Source: Flavobacterium sp. HSC-32F16 | GTDB taxonomy: Bacteria > Bacteroidota > Bacteroidia > Flavobacteriales > Flavobacteriaceae | Assembly: GCF_024171645.1 (NCBI RefSeq) | Contig: NZ_JALKAC010000004.1 | Location: 248,001 to 312,000 of the forward strand | Length of the DNA: 64,000 nt | Direction: 5' to 3' | Shown: piece after piece, positions 23,320 through 32,255 of the stretch | Layout of the letters: every line of letters begins with the position of its first letter | Numbering within the stretch: position 1 is the stretch's first letter | Notes under the pieces: generated by a model | Told to the model about the DNA's origin: nothing | Database searches by the model: none | Seen by the model: the letters and a program-made list of their open reading frames with translations, nothing else | Made by a program: the position numbers and the translations under genes

Positions 23320-26313
23320 TTATTTTATTATTGCTTCCTGTATTATTTTTTGAATTTCTTCTCTGATTTTTCCTTTGGCTAATTTATTCTCGTCATTTAT
23401 AACTTCTGGATAAGTTCTGTTGGATAGAAATACATATACAATTTCAGTTTCGGGGTCAACCCAGGCCATGTTTCCGGTAAATCCGGTGTGACCAAAACTA
23501 GATTCCGAAACACAGCCGCAGGTTGGTCCGTCTTTACCAATTCTTTTATCAAAACCCAAACCTCTTAAAACGCCTTTGTCTTTATAATAGCAGGTATTAA
23601 ATGCATCGAAAGTCTGTGGGGAAAAATATTGAATACCTCCGTAATTTCCTTTTTGTAAAAACAACTGCATCATTTTAGCAACGTCCATGGCATTAGAAAA
23701 AATTCCGGCGTGGCCTGCAACACCGCCTTCCATTGCTGCTGCCATATCATGAACATAACCCTGAATAGTCTGATGTCTGAAATAATTATCGATTTCAGTA
23801 GGAGCAATGCTGTTTTTTTCGAATTTATCCAGCGGATTGTAAAGCGTGTAATTCATTCCCAGCGTGTTGTAGAAATTCTCTTTGCTTAAATCTTCCAGTT
23901 TTTTATGTGTTTTTCTTTCTAAATATTCTTTTAAAATGATGAAAGTAAAATCACTGTATTTGTATTCAACTTTAGGAGATACGGGACTATCGGCAATGAT
24001 TTTCATAATCGTGTCGTGATAGTCATTTCGAATATAAAGATTATCGGCTGCTTTTGTGGTAAAGCCGTTTTCAGCTGTTTTTCGATAGTATTTTTCAGAA
24101 GGATTAGTATTGCTGTCTAATGTTGCTTTGTAAAATGGAATCCATGCCTGAAGTCCTGCATAATGCGATAACAAATCTTTAAAAATGATATTTTCTTTGT
24201 TTGTTTTGGCAAAAAAAGGCAGCATATCCTTCAATTTGGTGTCCAGCGTTACTTTATTTTTATCATACAATTGCATCACATTTGGCAGTGTCGAAATCAT
24301 TTTTGAGATTGAAGCGACATCATACAAATCAGTATTGGTTACTTTTTTTCCGTTATCGTATGTCTGGGATCCGTATGATTTCTGGAAAATCACATTTCCT
24401 TTTCGGGCAACCAAAACCTGCATTCCCGGAGCCATTTTTCCATCAATTGCTTTTTGGGCTACAGCATCAATTTTTGAAAGAATCGCTGGGTTCATATTAA
24501 CATTTTCAGGAGCGGTAAAAGCCAGACGATTTAGCTTTTCAGTAGTCAATCCGTCATTTACCTTAAAAGAAGTATTAATTGAAACGGGCAGTTTTCCTTT
24601 GGCTTCAATGGCTCCAAAAAGTAATTCGGCAGAAACAACCTGACTAATATCTGAATTTTGGTAAGAAACCACTAAACCTTCAATATCATCAAAATCAGTA
24701 ATAGACAATAATGAATATGGTTTGGCAAAAACATCCAGAATTACTTTATTGTGTTTCGCGATTTCTTTTAACCAAAGCATTTCAGCTAAGGTAAATTCTT
24801 GCTTTTCCCAAGGTTTATTCACCTTATGAAAACTTATAATTACTTTGTCAAATTTTTTCAATTCCTGATTCAGACTATCAAGATTATTGTCCTTAACTTC
24901 TGTGATTTCTGTATATTTTTTTAAAGTAGAGACAAAAGCGCTGTTGGTGTCATCACCTAATTTTATGTAAGCAATTTTCTGATCCAGTTCTTTTATCGGA
25001 AGAATTTCTTTTTCATTTTTTAAAACGGTAACCGCATTTTCATACAATTGATAATGCAAAGCGTCATTTTGTGACGGATTAAGATCATTGTAAATATTTG
25101 CCATGTCAATAGGCTTGTAATGATTTAATCCGGCTTTGTATTTATAATGCAGAATTTTTTTAACCGAATGTGCTAAACGTTCTTCAGTTATAGTGTTGTT
25201 AGTGTAAGCTTCTTCTAATTTTTGGACGGCTGCAGGAACATTTTCTGGACACAATAAAATGTCATTTCCGGCCAAAAGCACTGCAATTTCTAATTCTCCC
25301 GGGCCTTTAAAATTTGATGCGCCTTTCATAGCTAAACCATCTGTAAAAATTAAACCTTCAAAACCTAATTCTTTTTGAAGCAGATTGGTAACCACATTAT
25401 AAGAAGCCGAAGAAGGCAGATTTGGAGTTGGTTCTAAACTTGGAATATTAAGATGCCCAACCATTACGGATACTAAACCTTCATCAAATAATCGTTTATA
25501 AGGATACAATTCAACTAAATCAATTCTTTCTTTTGAAAAATTTACCAAAGGCAATGCGTGATGCGAATCGGTTGCGGTATCGCCGTGTCCGGGAAAATGC
25601 TTTCCGGTACTGAAAACGCCTTGACTTTGCACGCCTTTCATTAAAGCAGCAGCTTTGTTGGCTACATTCACTTTGTCTTCGCCAAAAGAACGATTTCCAA
25701 TAATTGGGTTTTTAGGATTGGTGTTGATGTCCAAAACGGGAGCAAAATTGAAATGGATTCCAATTCGCTTGTTTTCAATGGCCATGTTTCGGCCCACTTT
25801 TTCAATTAATTTTAAATCCTGAATTGCACCCAAAGTCATATTCCAAGGATAACGGTACGTCGAATCTAAACGCATTGCTAATCCCCATTCTGCATCAATC
25901 CCTACAAATAAAGGAACTTTTGCTTTTGACTGATATAAGTTGGTTAATTTTGCCTGACGAACTGGACCGCCCTGAAAAAAGATAACGCTTCCTACTTTGT
26001 ATTCTTCAATTAAATTTTTGACTTGATTGACATGAACGGAATCTTTATTGGAATAAGCCGAAATCATAAACAGCTGTCCTACTTTTTCGCGAAGCGGCAT
26101 TTTGCTGTAAATGCTGTCAACCCAAGCCGTTTCTTTATCTGAATCTTCAAAAAACGTTTTTTTTGCAGATTTGTCTTCTTTGTAAACAACAGTGTCTTTT
26201 AATGGAATGTCTTTTTTTGAATCTGTAATTGCATTGTTTTTTTTGACAGCGCAATTGGTGATTAAAAATAAAAATGAAGCACAAAGGCTGATCTTTATGA
26301 TGTAATCTTTCAT
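23320..26313 (-). CDS. nagZ: NagZ-type GH3 hydrolase fused to an AmiE-like serine hydrolase, lipoprotein
   Basis: A 997-residue lipoprotein (lipobox ITNC, Cys21) with two catalytic parts. Residues about 65-400 are a GH3 beta-N-acetylglucosaminidase of NagZ type: KHFPGHGDT (238-246), the D249-x-H251 dyad, and the nucleophile Asp325 in IFTDGLAMKG. A GH3 C-terminal-like alpha/beta domain follows to about 600. Residues about 610-997 are a beta-lactamase-fold hydrolase with S668-x-x-K671 in DVASISKM, and FGHTGFTGNMAW near the end. In Bacillus subtilis, NagZ and the serine hydrolase AmiE are separate neighbouring enzymes that trim muropeptides; here they appear fused. Expected action: remove GlcNAc and the peptide from muropeptides in the periplasm or at the surface. 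Confidence 0.9.
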   Translation of the reverse strand: MKDYIIKISLCASFLFLITNCAVKKNNAITDSKKDIPLKDTVVYKEDKSAKKTFFEDSDKETAWVDSIYSKMPLREKVGQLFMISAYSNKDSVHVNQVKNLIEEYKVGSVIFFQGGPVRQAKLTNLYQSKAKVPLFVGIDAEWGLAMRLDSTYRYPWNMTLGAIQDLKLIEKVGRNMAIENKRIGIHFNFAPVLDINTNPKNPIIGNRSFGEDKVNVANKAAALMKGVQSQGVFSTGKHFPGHGDTATDSHHALPLVNFSKERIDLVELYPYKRLFDEGLVSVMVGHLNIPSLEPTPNLPSSASYNVVTNLLQKELGFEGLIFTDGLAMKGASNFKGPGELEIAVLLAGNDILLCPENVPAAVQKLEEAYTNNTITEERLAHSVKKILHYKYKAGLNHYKPIDMANIYNDLNPSQNDALHYQLYENAVTVLKNEKEILPIKELDQKIAYIKLGDDTNSAFVSTLKKYTEITEVKDNNLDSLNQELKKFDKVIISFHKVNKPWEKQEFTLAEMLWLKEIAKHNKVILDVFAKPYSLLSITDFDDIEGLVVSYQNSDISQVVSAELLFGAIEAKGKLPVSINTSFKVNDGLTTEKLNRLAFTAPENVNMNPAILSKIDAVAQKAIDGKMAPGMQVLVARKGNVIFQKSYGSQTYDNGKKVTNTDLYDVASISKMISTLPNVMQLYDKNKVTLDTKLKDMLPFFAKTNKENIIFKDLLSHYAGLQAWIPFYKATLDSNTNPSEKYYRKTAENGFTTKAADNLYIRNDYHDTIMKIIADSPVSPKVEYKYSDFTFIILKEYLERKTHKKLEDLSKENFYNTLGMNYTLYNPLDKFEKNSIAPTEIDNYFRHQTIQGYVHDMAAAMEGGVAGHAGIFSNAMDVAKMMQLFLQKGNYGGIQYFSPQTFDAFNTCYYKDKGVLRGLGFDKRIGKDGPTCGCVSESSFGHTGFTGNMAWVDPETEIVYVFLSNRTYPEVINDENKLAKGKIREEIQKIIQEAIIK

Positions 26314-26389
26314 AGTAATATGTTTTAAACCATTTGAAGGTTAATTTTCGGCCTTCAATGGTTAGTAAATTATTGTGTTTTTAAGCGGC

Positions 26390-27898
26390 TTAAAAACTTA
26401 TTTTTTCATGGCTTCGAGAACTTGTAAGGAATAATCCTAAATAGGTAATTAATCCGTTTAGTACAATTAATTCATTGTCGAAAACGTATCCTGAAAACAG
26501 CAGTTTCGAATTTTCATTTATTAAATAGGTAAGAAAAGGTGCAAGGAGACAAATAAACGGTACTAACTTGTCATTTACATGTCTTGATTTCTGGAACAAT
26601 CCAAAAGCATATAATCCTAATAACGGACCGTAAGTGTAAGAGGCAACTTTAAAAATCATTCCCACAACTGAGCTGTCGTTAATAGAATTAAAAATAAGAA
26701 TGATGAAAAATATTAATGCCGAAAAGCTGATGTGTACCAAATGCCGGGTTCGAACTGTATTTTTTTTATTGCTGTTTTCGGCTTTGTCCATGCCTAAAAA
26801 GTCAACGCAAAAAGAGGTTGTTAATGCTGTTAAAGCTGAGTCAGTAGTGGCAAAAGTGGCAGCAATAATTCCCAGTAAAAATACAATTGCCGGAACTACG
26901 GCCAAATGATTTAAGGCGATTTCCGGAAAAAGTAAATCGGTTCTTGGTTTGCCTGTAACTAAATCAGTTGGAACTGCGATTCCGTTTTTATTTGCATAAA
27001 TGTATAGCAGGGCACCCACACTTAAAAAGAAAATATTGATAATCACGAAGATTCCCGTAAACGTAAACATGTTTTTTTGTGCTTCGCCAATGTTTTTACA
27101 GCTCAGGTTTTTTTGCATTAAATCCTGATCCAGACCTGTCATGGCGATGGTTACAAACATTCCGCCCAATATTTGTTTTACAAAGTGGAATTTACTTCCA
27201 AGGAAATCATCAAAGAAAAATATCTTAGAATAGTTACTGTTTTTTACTTCTTCAAATGCGCTGACGGCACTTAAATCCATGCGGTCGCAGATAAAATAAA
27301 TAGTAAGAAAGACAGAGGTTACAAGAAAAAAGGTTTGTAAAGTATCGGTAATAATAATTGTTTTCAGTCCGCCTCTGTAAGTATAGGAAAAAATAAGCAG
27401 CAGTGAGATTAATACGGTAAAGGCAAAAGGAATATGATAATAATCAAATACAAATCGCTGCAATACAATAACCACTAAATAAAGTCTGAATGCTGAACTT
27501 ATGGTTCTGCTGATTAAGAAGATAGAAGCGGCCGTTTTATAGCTGAAAAAACCCATTCTCTGTTCTATATAACCGTAAATTGAGGTTAAATTCATTCGGT
27601 AATAAAGAGGCAGTAATAGTTTTGTAATAACAATAAATCCAAGTGCATTACCCAATACAAACTGGAAATATTTGAATTGTTCACCGCTTGGCGCGCCAAC
27701 TTCTCCGGGTACGGATATAAAAGTAACTCCGGAAAGAGCAGTTCCAATCATTCCAAAAGCAACTAAATACCATTTAGAATTTTTATTGGCTGTAAAAAAA
27801 GCTTCGTTTCCGCTGTCTTTTCTGCTCACTCGGTGTGAGATATAGAATAATGTTCCGAAATAAACGATAATAAGAAGAAGGATGGTACTTGGTGTCAT
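26390..27898 (-). CDS. Sodium:solute symporter (SSS family), probable amino-sugar importer
   Basis: A 502-residue transporter with about 13 helices and the SSS-family N-terminus (YFGTLFYISHRVSRKDSGNE), where residues before the first cytoplasmic loop contain the typical DxxxAGR-like variant. The segment FGMIGTALSGVTFISVPGEV matches the family core (helix 2). It lies between murQ and the NagZ fusion. Relatives next to murQ in Bacteroidota are the likely carriers of unphosphorylated MurNAc or GlcNAc. Because symport does not phosphorylate its cargo, a cytoplasmic kinase would then be needed before MurQ. Substrate specificity is inferred from context only. Confidence 0.83.
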   Translation of the reverse strand: MTPSTILLLIIVYFGTLFYISHRVSRKDSGNEAFFTANKNSKWYLVAFGMIGTALSGVTFISVPGEVGAPSGEQFKYFQFVLGNALGFIVITKLLLPLYYRMNLTSIYGYIEQRMGFFSYKTAASIFLISRTISSAFRLYLVVIVLQRFVFDYYHIPFAFTVLISLLLIFSYTYRGGLKTIIITDTLQTFFLVTSVFLTIYFICDRMDLSAVSAFEEVKNSNYSKIFFFDDFLGSKFHFVKQILGGMFVTIAMTGLDQDLMQKNLSCKNIGEAQKNMFTFTGIFVIINIFFLSVGALLYIYANKNGIAVPTDLVTGKPRTDLLFPEIALNHLAVVPAIVFLLGIIAATFATTDSALTALTTSFCVDFLGMDKAENSNKKNTVRTRHLVHISFSALIFFIILIFNSINDSSVVGMIFKVASYTYGPLLGLYAFGLFQKSRHVNDKLVPFICLLAPFLTYLINENSKLLFSGYVFDNELIVLNGLITYLGLFLTSSRSHEKISF

Positions 27899-27951
27899 TT
27901 TATAGTTTTGGTGGTTTTGGTTTTTTTATAAATAAACGGCTTTTTTTAATT

Positions 27952-28007
27952 GACCTGACGGTTTCAATCCAGAAGCCTCGGTAGACGGGATTAAAACCTG
28001 TCAGGTC
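27952..28007. repeat. Palindromic intergenic repeat (copy B, imperfect, long loop)
   Basis: GACCTGACGGTTTCAATCC at the left and an imperfect complement ending AAAACCTGTCAGGTC at the right. It has the same core as copies A and C. It lies between murQ and the symporter gene and could affect transcript processing or termination. Confidence 0.7.
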
Positions 28008-28085
28008 GCCGTTAAAAACTCAAAAAATGAAAATTCAGTTTTTTGATTTGTATAAATCTATAAAAAGATTTTAATAGTGCGGTTT

Positions 28086-28913
28086 TTAGATTTCCTGATT
28101 TTTGTTTTGAGACAATAAAACAGCTCTTACGCTTTTGTGTTTTTGCAGTAATTCTTCGGCTAAATCATATTCAATATTTAGTTCTTCCATAATCATTTTG
28201 ATACCGCGTTTCACCAGTTTTTCGTTAGACAGCTGCATGTCGACCATTTTGTTGCCTTTTACTTTTCCTAATTTGATCATTACTGATGTAGAGATCATAT
28301 TTAAAGTCAGTTTTTGAGCGGTTCCTGCTTTCATTCTGGTGCTTCCGGTTAAGAATTCAGGTCCTACGATTAATTCAATCGGGTAATCGGCTTCCTGAGC
28401 AATCAGTCCGTTGCTGATGCAGGAAATACTTCCTGTTTTAATGTTGTATTCTTTGGCTTTTTTTAAAGCTCCTAAAACATACGGTGTATTTCCAGAAGCT
28501 GCAATTCCGATGATCATATCCAGACTTGAAATTTCAAATTTGGCTAAATCTTTCCATGCTTGTTCCGTATCGTCTTCAGCATTTTCAACTGCTTTTCTAA
28601 TGGCAGTATCGCCTCCGGCAATAATTCCGATAATCATATCATGCGGTACGCCAAATGTAGGCGGACATTCTGATGCATCCAGTATTCCAATTCGTCCTGA
28701 AGTTCCGGCGCCAATATAAAATAATCGGCCTCCAAGCTGCATTTTTTTTACGATTGCTTTAACCAGTTTTTCGATTTTAGGAATCTGCTCTTCTATAATA
28801 TGGGGTACTTTTTTGTCTTCGGTGTTGATGTTGGTAAGAAGTTCTTTCACGCTCATTTGATCCAAGTCTTTGTACAAAGATTCTTGTTCAGTTTCAGGAT
28901 TTTTATTTTTCAT
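28086..28913 (-). CDS. murQ: N-acetylmuramic acid 6-phosphate etherase
   Basis: A 275-residue SIS-domain enzyme. The phosphosugar loop is FYIGAGTSGRIGILDASECP (65-84). Glu82 corresponds to the catalytic Glu83 of the E. coli enzyme, and Glu113 in VENAEDDTEQ to its Glu114. Other family signatures are IAASGNTPYVLGAL and GPEFLTGSTRMKAGTAQK. MurQ cleaves the D-lactyl ether of MurNAc-6-P in the cytoplasm and yields GlcNAc-6-P and D-lactate. It is near normal length. It lies between namZ and a symporter in the minus arm of the peptidoglycan locus. A D-lactate dehydrogenase in the other arm can use its second product. Confidence 0.95.
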   Translation of the reverse strand: MKNKNPETEQESLYKDLDQMSVKELLTNINTEDKKVPHIIEEQIPKIEKLVKAIVKKMQLGGRLFYIGAGTSGRIGILDASECPPTFGVPHDMIIGIIAGGDTAIRKAVENAEDDTEQAWKDLAKFEISSLDMIIGIAASGNTPYVLGALKKAKEYNIKTGSISCISNGLIAQEADYPIELIVGPEFLTGSTRMKAGTAQKLTLNMISTSVMIKLGKVKGNKMVDMQLSNEKLVKRGIKMIMEELNIEYDLAEELLQKHKSVRAVLLSQNKNQEI

Positions 28914-29041
28914 TTTTCTTTTCTTTTTTGGTTTTGAAACAGCAGTTTCTGATATTTATGATTTTGATATTTTATATGAAGTTCCTCTATTTTATAAAAA
29001 AAGCAGGTTTGAATAAATTTAAATTTTCTGAAAAGCTTGAT

Positions 29042-30241
29042 TTAATAGAGTAAATAGGGTTTTCTCATGATTTGAAAAGCTTCTAAATCTTTTTTCCAGC
29101 TTTCTCGAATTTCTTTTTCTGAAACTCCCGATTCGATTTGATGCTGCAGTTTTTTCGTTCCGGCAAGTTTGGTAAAAAAAGCATTAAAGAATTTCGTTTT
29201 ATCGCTTGTATTTTGATAGGCTTTAAGCAGCCATTTTAATTCTAATTTTGTGAGTTTAGGATAAGAGGTTAAATCTTCACCAAAACATTCTTTTCCGTTA
29301 TAAAGCGGGTCTTTGGCTCCAAAATTGGGTTTTGGGGTAAAAGTGAAATTGGTTTTTGTTAAATAGGGAGAGCCATAAATTTGAAATTGTTTTTCAGTGC
29401 CTCGCCCCATGCTTACGTTTGTTCCTTCAAAAAGGCATAAACTCGCATATAGATTTATAGATTGATCATTTGGCAGGTTTGGAGATGGTTTTACCAATAA
29501 ACTGTATTCCATTTTTCGGTTATAATTAACACAAGGAATAACGGTTAGTTTGCATTTTACACCATCTTTAAGCCACTTTTGACCGTTTGTCATTTGTGCA
29601 TATTCGCCAATCGTCATTCCATGCAGAAGAGGAATAGGGTGCATGCCTACAAAACTGGTGAATCCTTTTTCTAAAAGCGGACCGTCAACAATACTTCCGT
29701 TAGGATTTGGGCGGTCCAGAATTATGAGCGGTACATTGTTTTCTGCGCAAGCTTCCATTACATAATGCAAAGAAGAAATATAAGTGTAAAAACGGGCACC
29801 TACATCCTGTAAATCAAAAATCATAATATCGATTCCGGCTAATTGTGCAGGTTTTGGTTTTTTATTGTCTCCATAAAGAGAGATTATTGATAGACCGGTT
29901 TTAGGGTCTTTACCGTCAACGATATGTTCGCCGGCATCGGCAGTTCCTCTAAATCCGTGTTCAGGAGCAAAAATAGTTTGTATCATAACTTTCTTCTCTA
30001 ATAAAAAATCGACCAAATGGGTTTTGTCAGACAAAATTCCGGTTTGATTGGTTACAATTCCTATTTTCTTATCCTTTAAAAGCGGTAAATATTTCTCATA
30101 ATTATCGGCACCGGTTTTAATTGCGGGCGGATTCATTTTTGATGTATTGTTTTCTGTAACTGCCGAAACGGAATTGGAATAAGTAGAGGTAAAGATGAAA
30201 GAAGTTACAATAAGAACACTTTTTGCTATGAATTTTATCAT
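29042..30241 (-). CDS. namZ: Exo-beta-N-acetylmuramidase NamZ (DUF1343/GH171), paralogue 1
   Basis: A 399-residue exported protein with signal peptide. Family signatures are IGIVTNQTGI, FAPEHGFRG (residues 91-99, containing the Glu proposed as catalytic in NamZ), MIFDLQDVGARFYTY, LIILDRPNPNG and NVSMGRGTEKQFQIYGSP. NamZ removes non-reducing terminal MurNAc from peptidoglycan-derived oligosaccharides, complementing NagZ. In B. subtilis namZ is in one operon with nagZ, amiE and murQ, the same set as here. It lies between susD and murQ. A second copy at 48294 is very similar but starts with a different signal sequence. Confidence 0.93.
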   Translation of the reverse strand: MIKFIAKSVLIVTSFIFTSTYSNSVSAVTENNTSKMNPPAIKTGADNYEKYLPLLKDKKIGIVTNQTGILSDKTHLVDFLLEKKVMIQTIFAPEHGFRGTADAGEHIVDGKDPKTGLSIISLYGDNKKPKPAQLAGIDIMIFDLQDVGARFYTYISSLHYVMEACAENNVPLIILDRPNPNGSIVDGPLLEKGFTSFVGMHPIPLLHGMTIGEYAQMTNGQKWLKDGVKCKLTVIPCVNYNRKMEYSLLVKPSPNLPNDQSINLYASLCLFEGTNVSMGRGTEKQFQIYGSPYLTKTNFTFTPKPNFGAKDPLYNGKECFGEDLTSYPKLTKLELKWLLKAYQNTSDKTKFFNAFFTKLAGTKKLQHQIESGVSEKEIRESWKKDLEAFQIMRKPYLLY

Positions 30242-30424
30242 TTTAATTACAGTTAATAGTTAAGGCAAATAAGGACTAATAAAATTAGTTTATTATTGAT
30301 TGCTATTTGATGTTTTTTTGATGGTTGTTGTGTGGTATTGCAGCAGATATCTGATTTTGTTCAGATTAAGATTTTATTCGTCATTTTTATCTTCACTTAA
30401 GTGATGAAAAAAAGATTTTTAAAT

Positions 30425-30458
30425 ACTGCCTCTGGTAAATTTAGGTTCCAGAGGCAGT
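30425..30458 (-). terminator. Hairpin between susD and namZ, possible attenuator or terminator
   Basis: ACTGCCTCTGG (30425-30435), 12-base loop, CCAGAGGCAGT (30448-30458). On the minus strand it follows susD and is trailed by ATTTAAAAATC and later Ts, a weak U-tract. Partial termination could lower expression of namZ and later genes relative to susCD. Confidence 0.55.
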
Positions 30459-30497
30459 TTATTATTGTAGGGGCAAAATGTTATTATGATTTTAGAA

Positions 30498-32231
30498 TTA
30501 CCAGCCAGGGTTTTGTTTTAAATCTACACCTTGAGCTTTGTATAAATCGATATCATTGGTAGGGATATTCATTAAATAATGTTTTGGTTCGAATGTTCTG
30601 GTGCTGACAGGATAAATTTTTACGTATCCGTTTGCATCAACCACAGTTTGTGATCCAACAGGAGTTCCAATTCTTGCACCCAGATTTACATCAGGGTTTT
30701 TATTTGTATCTAAATAATCTCCTTTTTTCCAACGGTAAATATCGGCTTGTCTTAGAGTTGTCCAGCTCATGAATTCAATTTGACGTTCGCGGCGAACTTC
30801 CCAGATTAAAGGATTTACAACTCCCGAAAGCTGCTCTAAAGCCGAAGTTCTTCTTGGGTCGTTAATTTGTACTCCTCCAGCAGAAGCAGTAACACCGTCA
30901 GTAGTCAAAGGTGCAATTCCGGCACGAGTACGTACTTTATTGATAGATAAATCAAGATCTGAGTTAGTAGCAGTTCCTAATTCGGCGCAAGCCTCAGCAT
31001 AATTTAAATATACTTCACTTAATGTAAATAATGGCGCATCCGTATAGTTACGTCCTCCGGTTGTAACATCAGGACCAGTTGTTGCCGGATTGTTGTACAA
31101 TTCAAATACATACCCCGACATTGAAACTAAAGCTGTTGTTCCAAAAGGTTTTCCTTTGTAACCATAATTAGCCGGATTTACTGTTTTTGCAAAACGCGGA
31201 TCTCTGTTTGCAAATGTTTTAGCAACAGTTTCGTCACCAGTAAATTGACTGTTTCCAGTTTGCTGAATTGGCAGTCCGTTTGTAGTTACGTAACTGTCTG
31301 CAGCCCATTTTGTTAAACCATACTGAATAGTTGAGGTATTGGTGTAGTTTTGAAGAGAGTGCATTAATACGTTTGTTAAATAACGTTTTGCCAAAATAAC
31401 TTCTGTATTTCCAAGCAATTCAACTGAGTTATAAAGTGATTTCCAATCGGCATTTAATTTATAAGCCGGATTGTTCATAATCGCTGACGAAGCTGTTTTT
31501 GCTTTGTTAAGATATGCGCTTCCATCTTGACCTAAATGGTATTTTCTGTATGTTCCTTCATAAAGACAAGCGTTGCTTAAAGCGGCATAAGCGGTGTATT
31601 TATTAACTGTAACATTTTTATCATCAGCCGGAAGCATTAAGTTTGCAGCTTCTTCTAACTCGGCAATTACTTTGTCTATGATTTCTGCTCTTGGTTTTGC
31701 CGGAGCATATACTTCTGCATCCCCCTGAGCTAAAAATTGATCCGTGTAAGGAACGTCTCCAAATTTTTGTACTAAACGGAAATAGGTATATGCTCTAAAG
31801 AATTTAGCAACCCCAATGTAGTGGTTCTTCTTTTCCTGAGGCATTCCAACAGCAGGTACTTTTTCTAACATTAAATTGCAGCGGCGAATAAGGGTGTAAT
31901 ATTCGTTCCAGGAATAAACATTTGTTGTAGACGCTGTAATTGGCATTTGATAAAAAGTAAAAGCCGATAAATTGTCATCTACTCTGTAATCGCTTCCGTG
32001 ATAATAGAAAAAAGAAAGTCCAATTGTGGTTCCGTTTCCATATCCGTAAAAAGTATCATAGTTCAACCACGAAAAGGTTTTTACATTGTCTTCTGACTGC
32101 CAGAAGTTGTCGTTTGTAAATTTATCTGCAGGATCATCTGTTAAATAATCTGAACAGCTGACTGCGGTCATTGATGTTGCGGCAACAGCAAATAGAAGCA
32201 GAAATCTTGATTTTATATTTGATTTTTTCAT
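30498..32231 (-). CDS. SusD/RagB-family outer-membrane glycan-binding lipoprotein
   Basis: A 577-residue lipoprotein (lipobox TAVSC, Cys26) with the SusD start SDYLTDDPADKFTNDNFWQS. The TPR-like helical core contains YIGVAKFFRAYTYFRLVQKF and the ELEEAANLM helix. The C-terminal signature is VRRERQIEFMSW with LRQADIYRWKKGD. SusD proteins sit on the SusC channel at the cell surface and bind the incoming oligosaccharide or peptide. It is 24 bases downstream of the SusC gene. With NamZ, MurQ and NagZ downstream, the ligand is inferred to be a peptidoglycan fragment. Confidence 0.93.
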   Translation of the reverse strand: MKKSNIKSRFLLLFAVAATSMTAVSCSDYLTDDPADKFTNDNFWQSEDNVKTFSWLNYDTFYGYGNGTTIGLSFFYYHGSDYRVDDNLSAFTFYQMPITASTTNVYSWNEYYTLIRRCNLMLEKVPAVGMPQEKKNHYIGVAKFFRAYTYFRLVQKFGDVPYTDQFLAQGDAEVYAPAKPRAEIIDKVIAELEEAANLMLPADDKNVTVNKYTAYAALSNACLYEGTYRKYHLGQDGSAYLNKAKTASSAIMNNPAYKLNADWKSLYNSVELLGNTEVILAKRYLTNVLMHSLQNYTNTSTIQYGLTKWAADSYVTTNGLPIQQTGNSQFTGDETVAKTFANRDPRFAKTVNPANYGYKGKPFGTTALVSMSGYVFELYNNPATTGPDVTTGGRNYTDAPLFTLSEVYLNYAEACAELGTATNSDLDLSINKVRTRAGIAPLTTDGVTASAGGVQINDPRRTSALEQLSGVVNPLIWEVRRERQIEFMSWTTLRQADIYRWKKGDYLDTNKNPDVNLGARIGTPVGSQTVVDANGYVKIYPVSTRTFEPKHYLMNIPTNDIDLYKAQGVDLKQNPGW

Positions 32232-32255
32232 TTTAAAAGTTTTGTATTGTTAGGA

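Noticed and set aside
24185..24643. 152-codon frame antisense to the NagZ fusion
   Set aside because: Inside a gene with intact catalytic motifs; no independent support.
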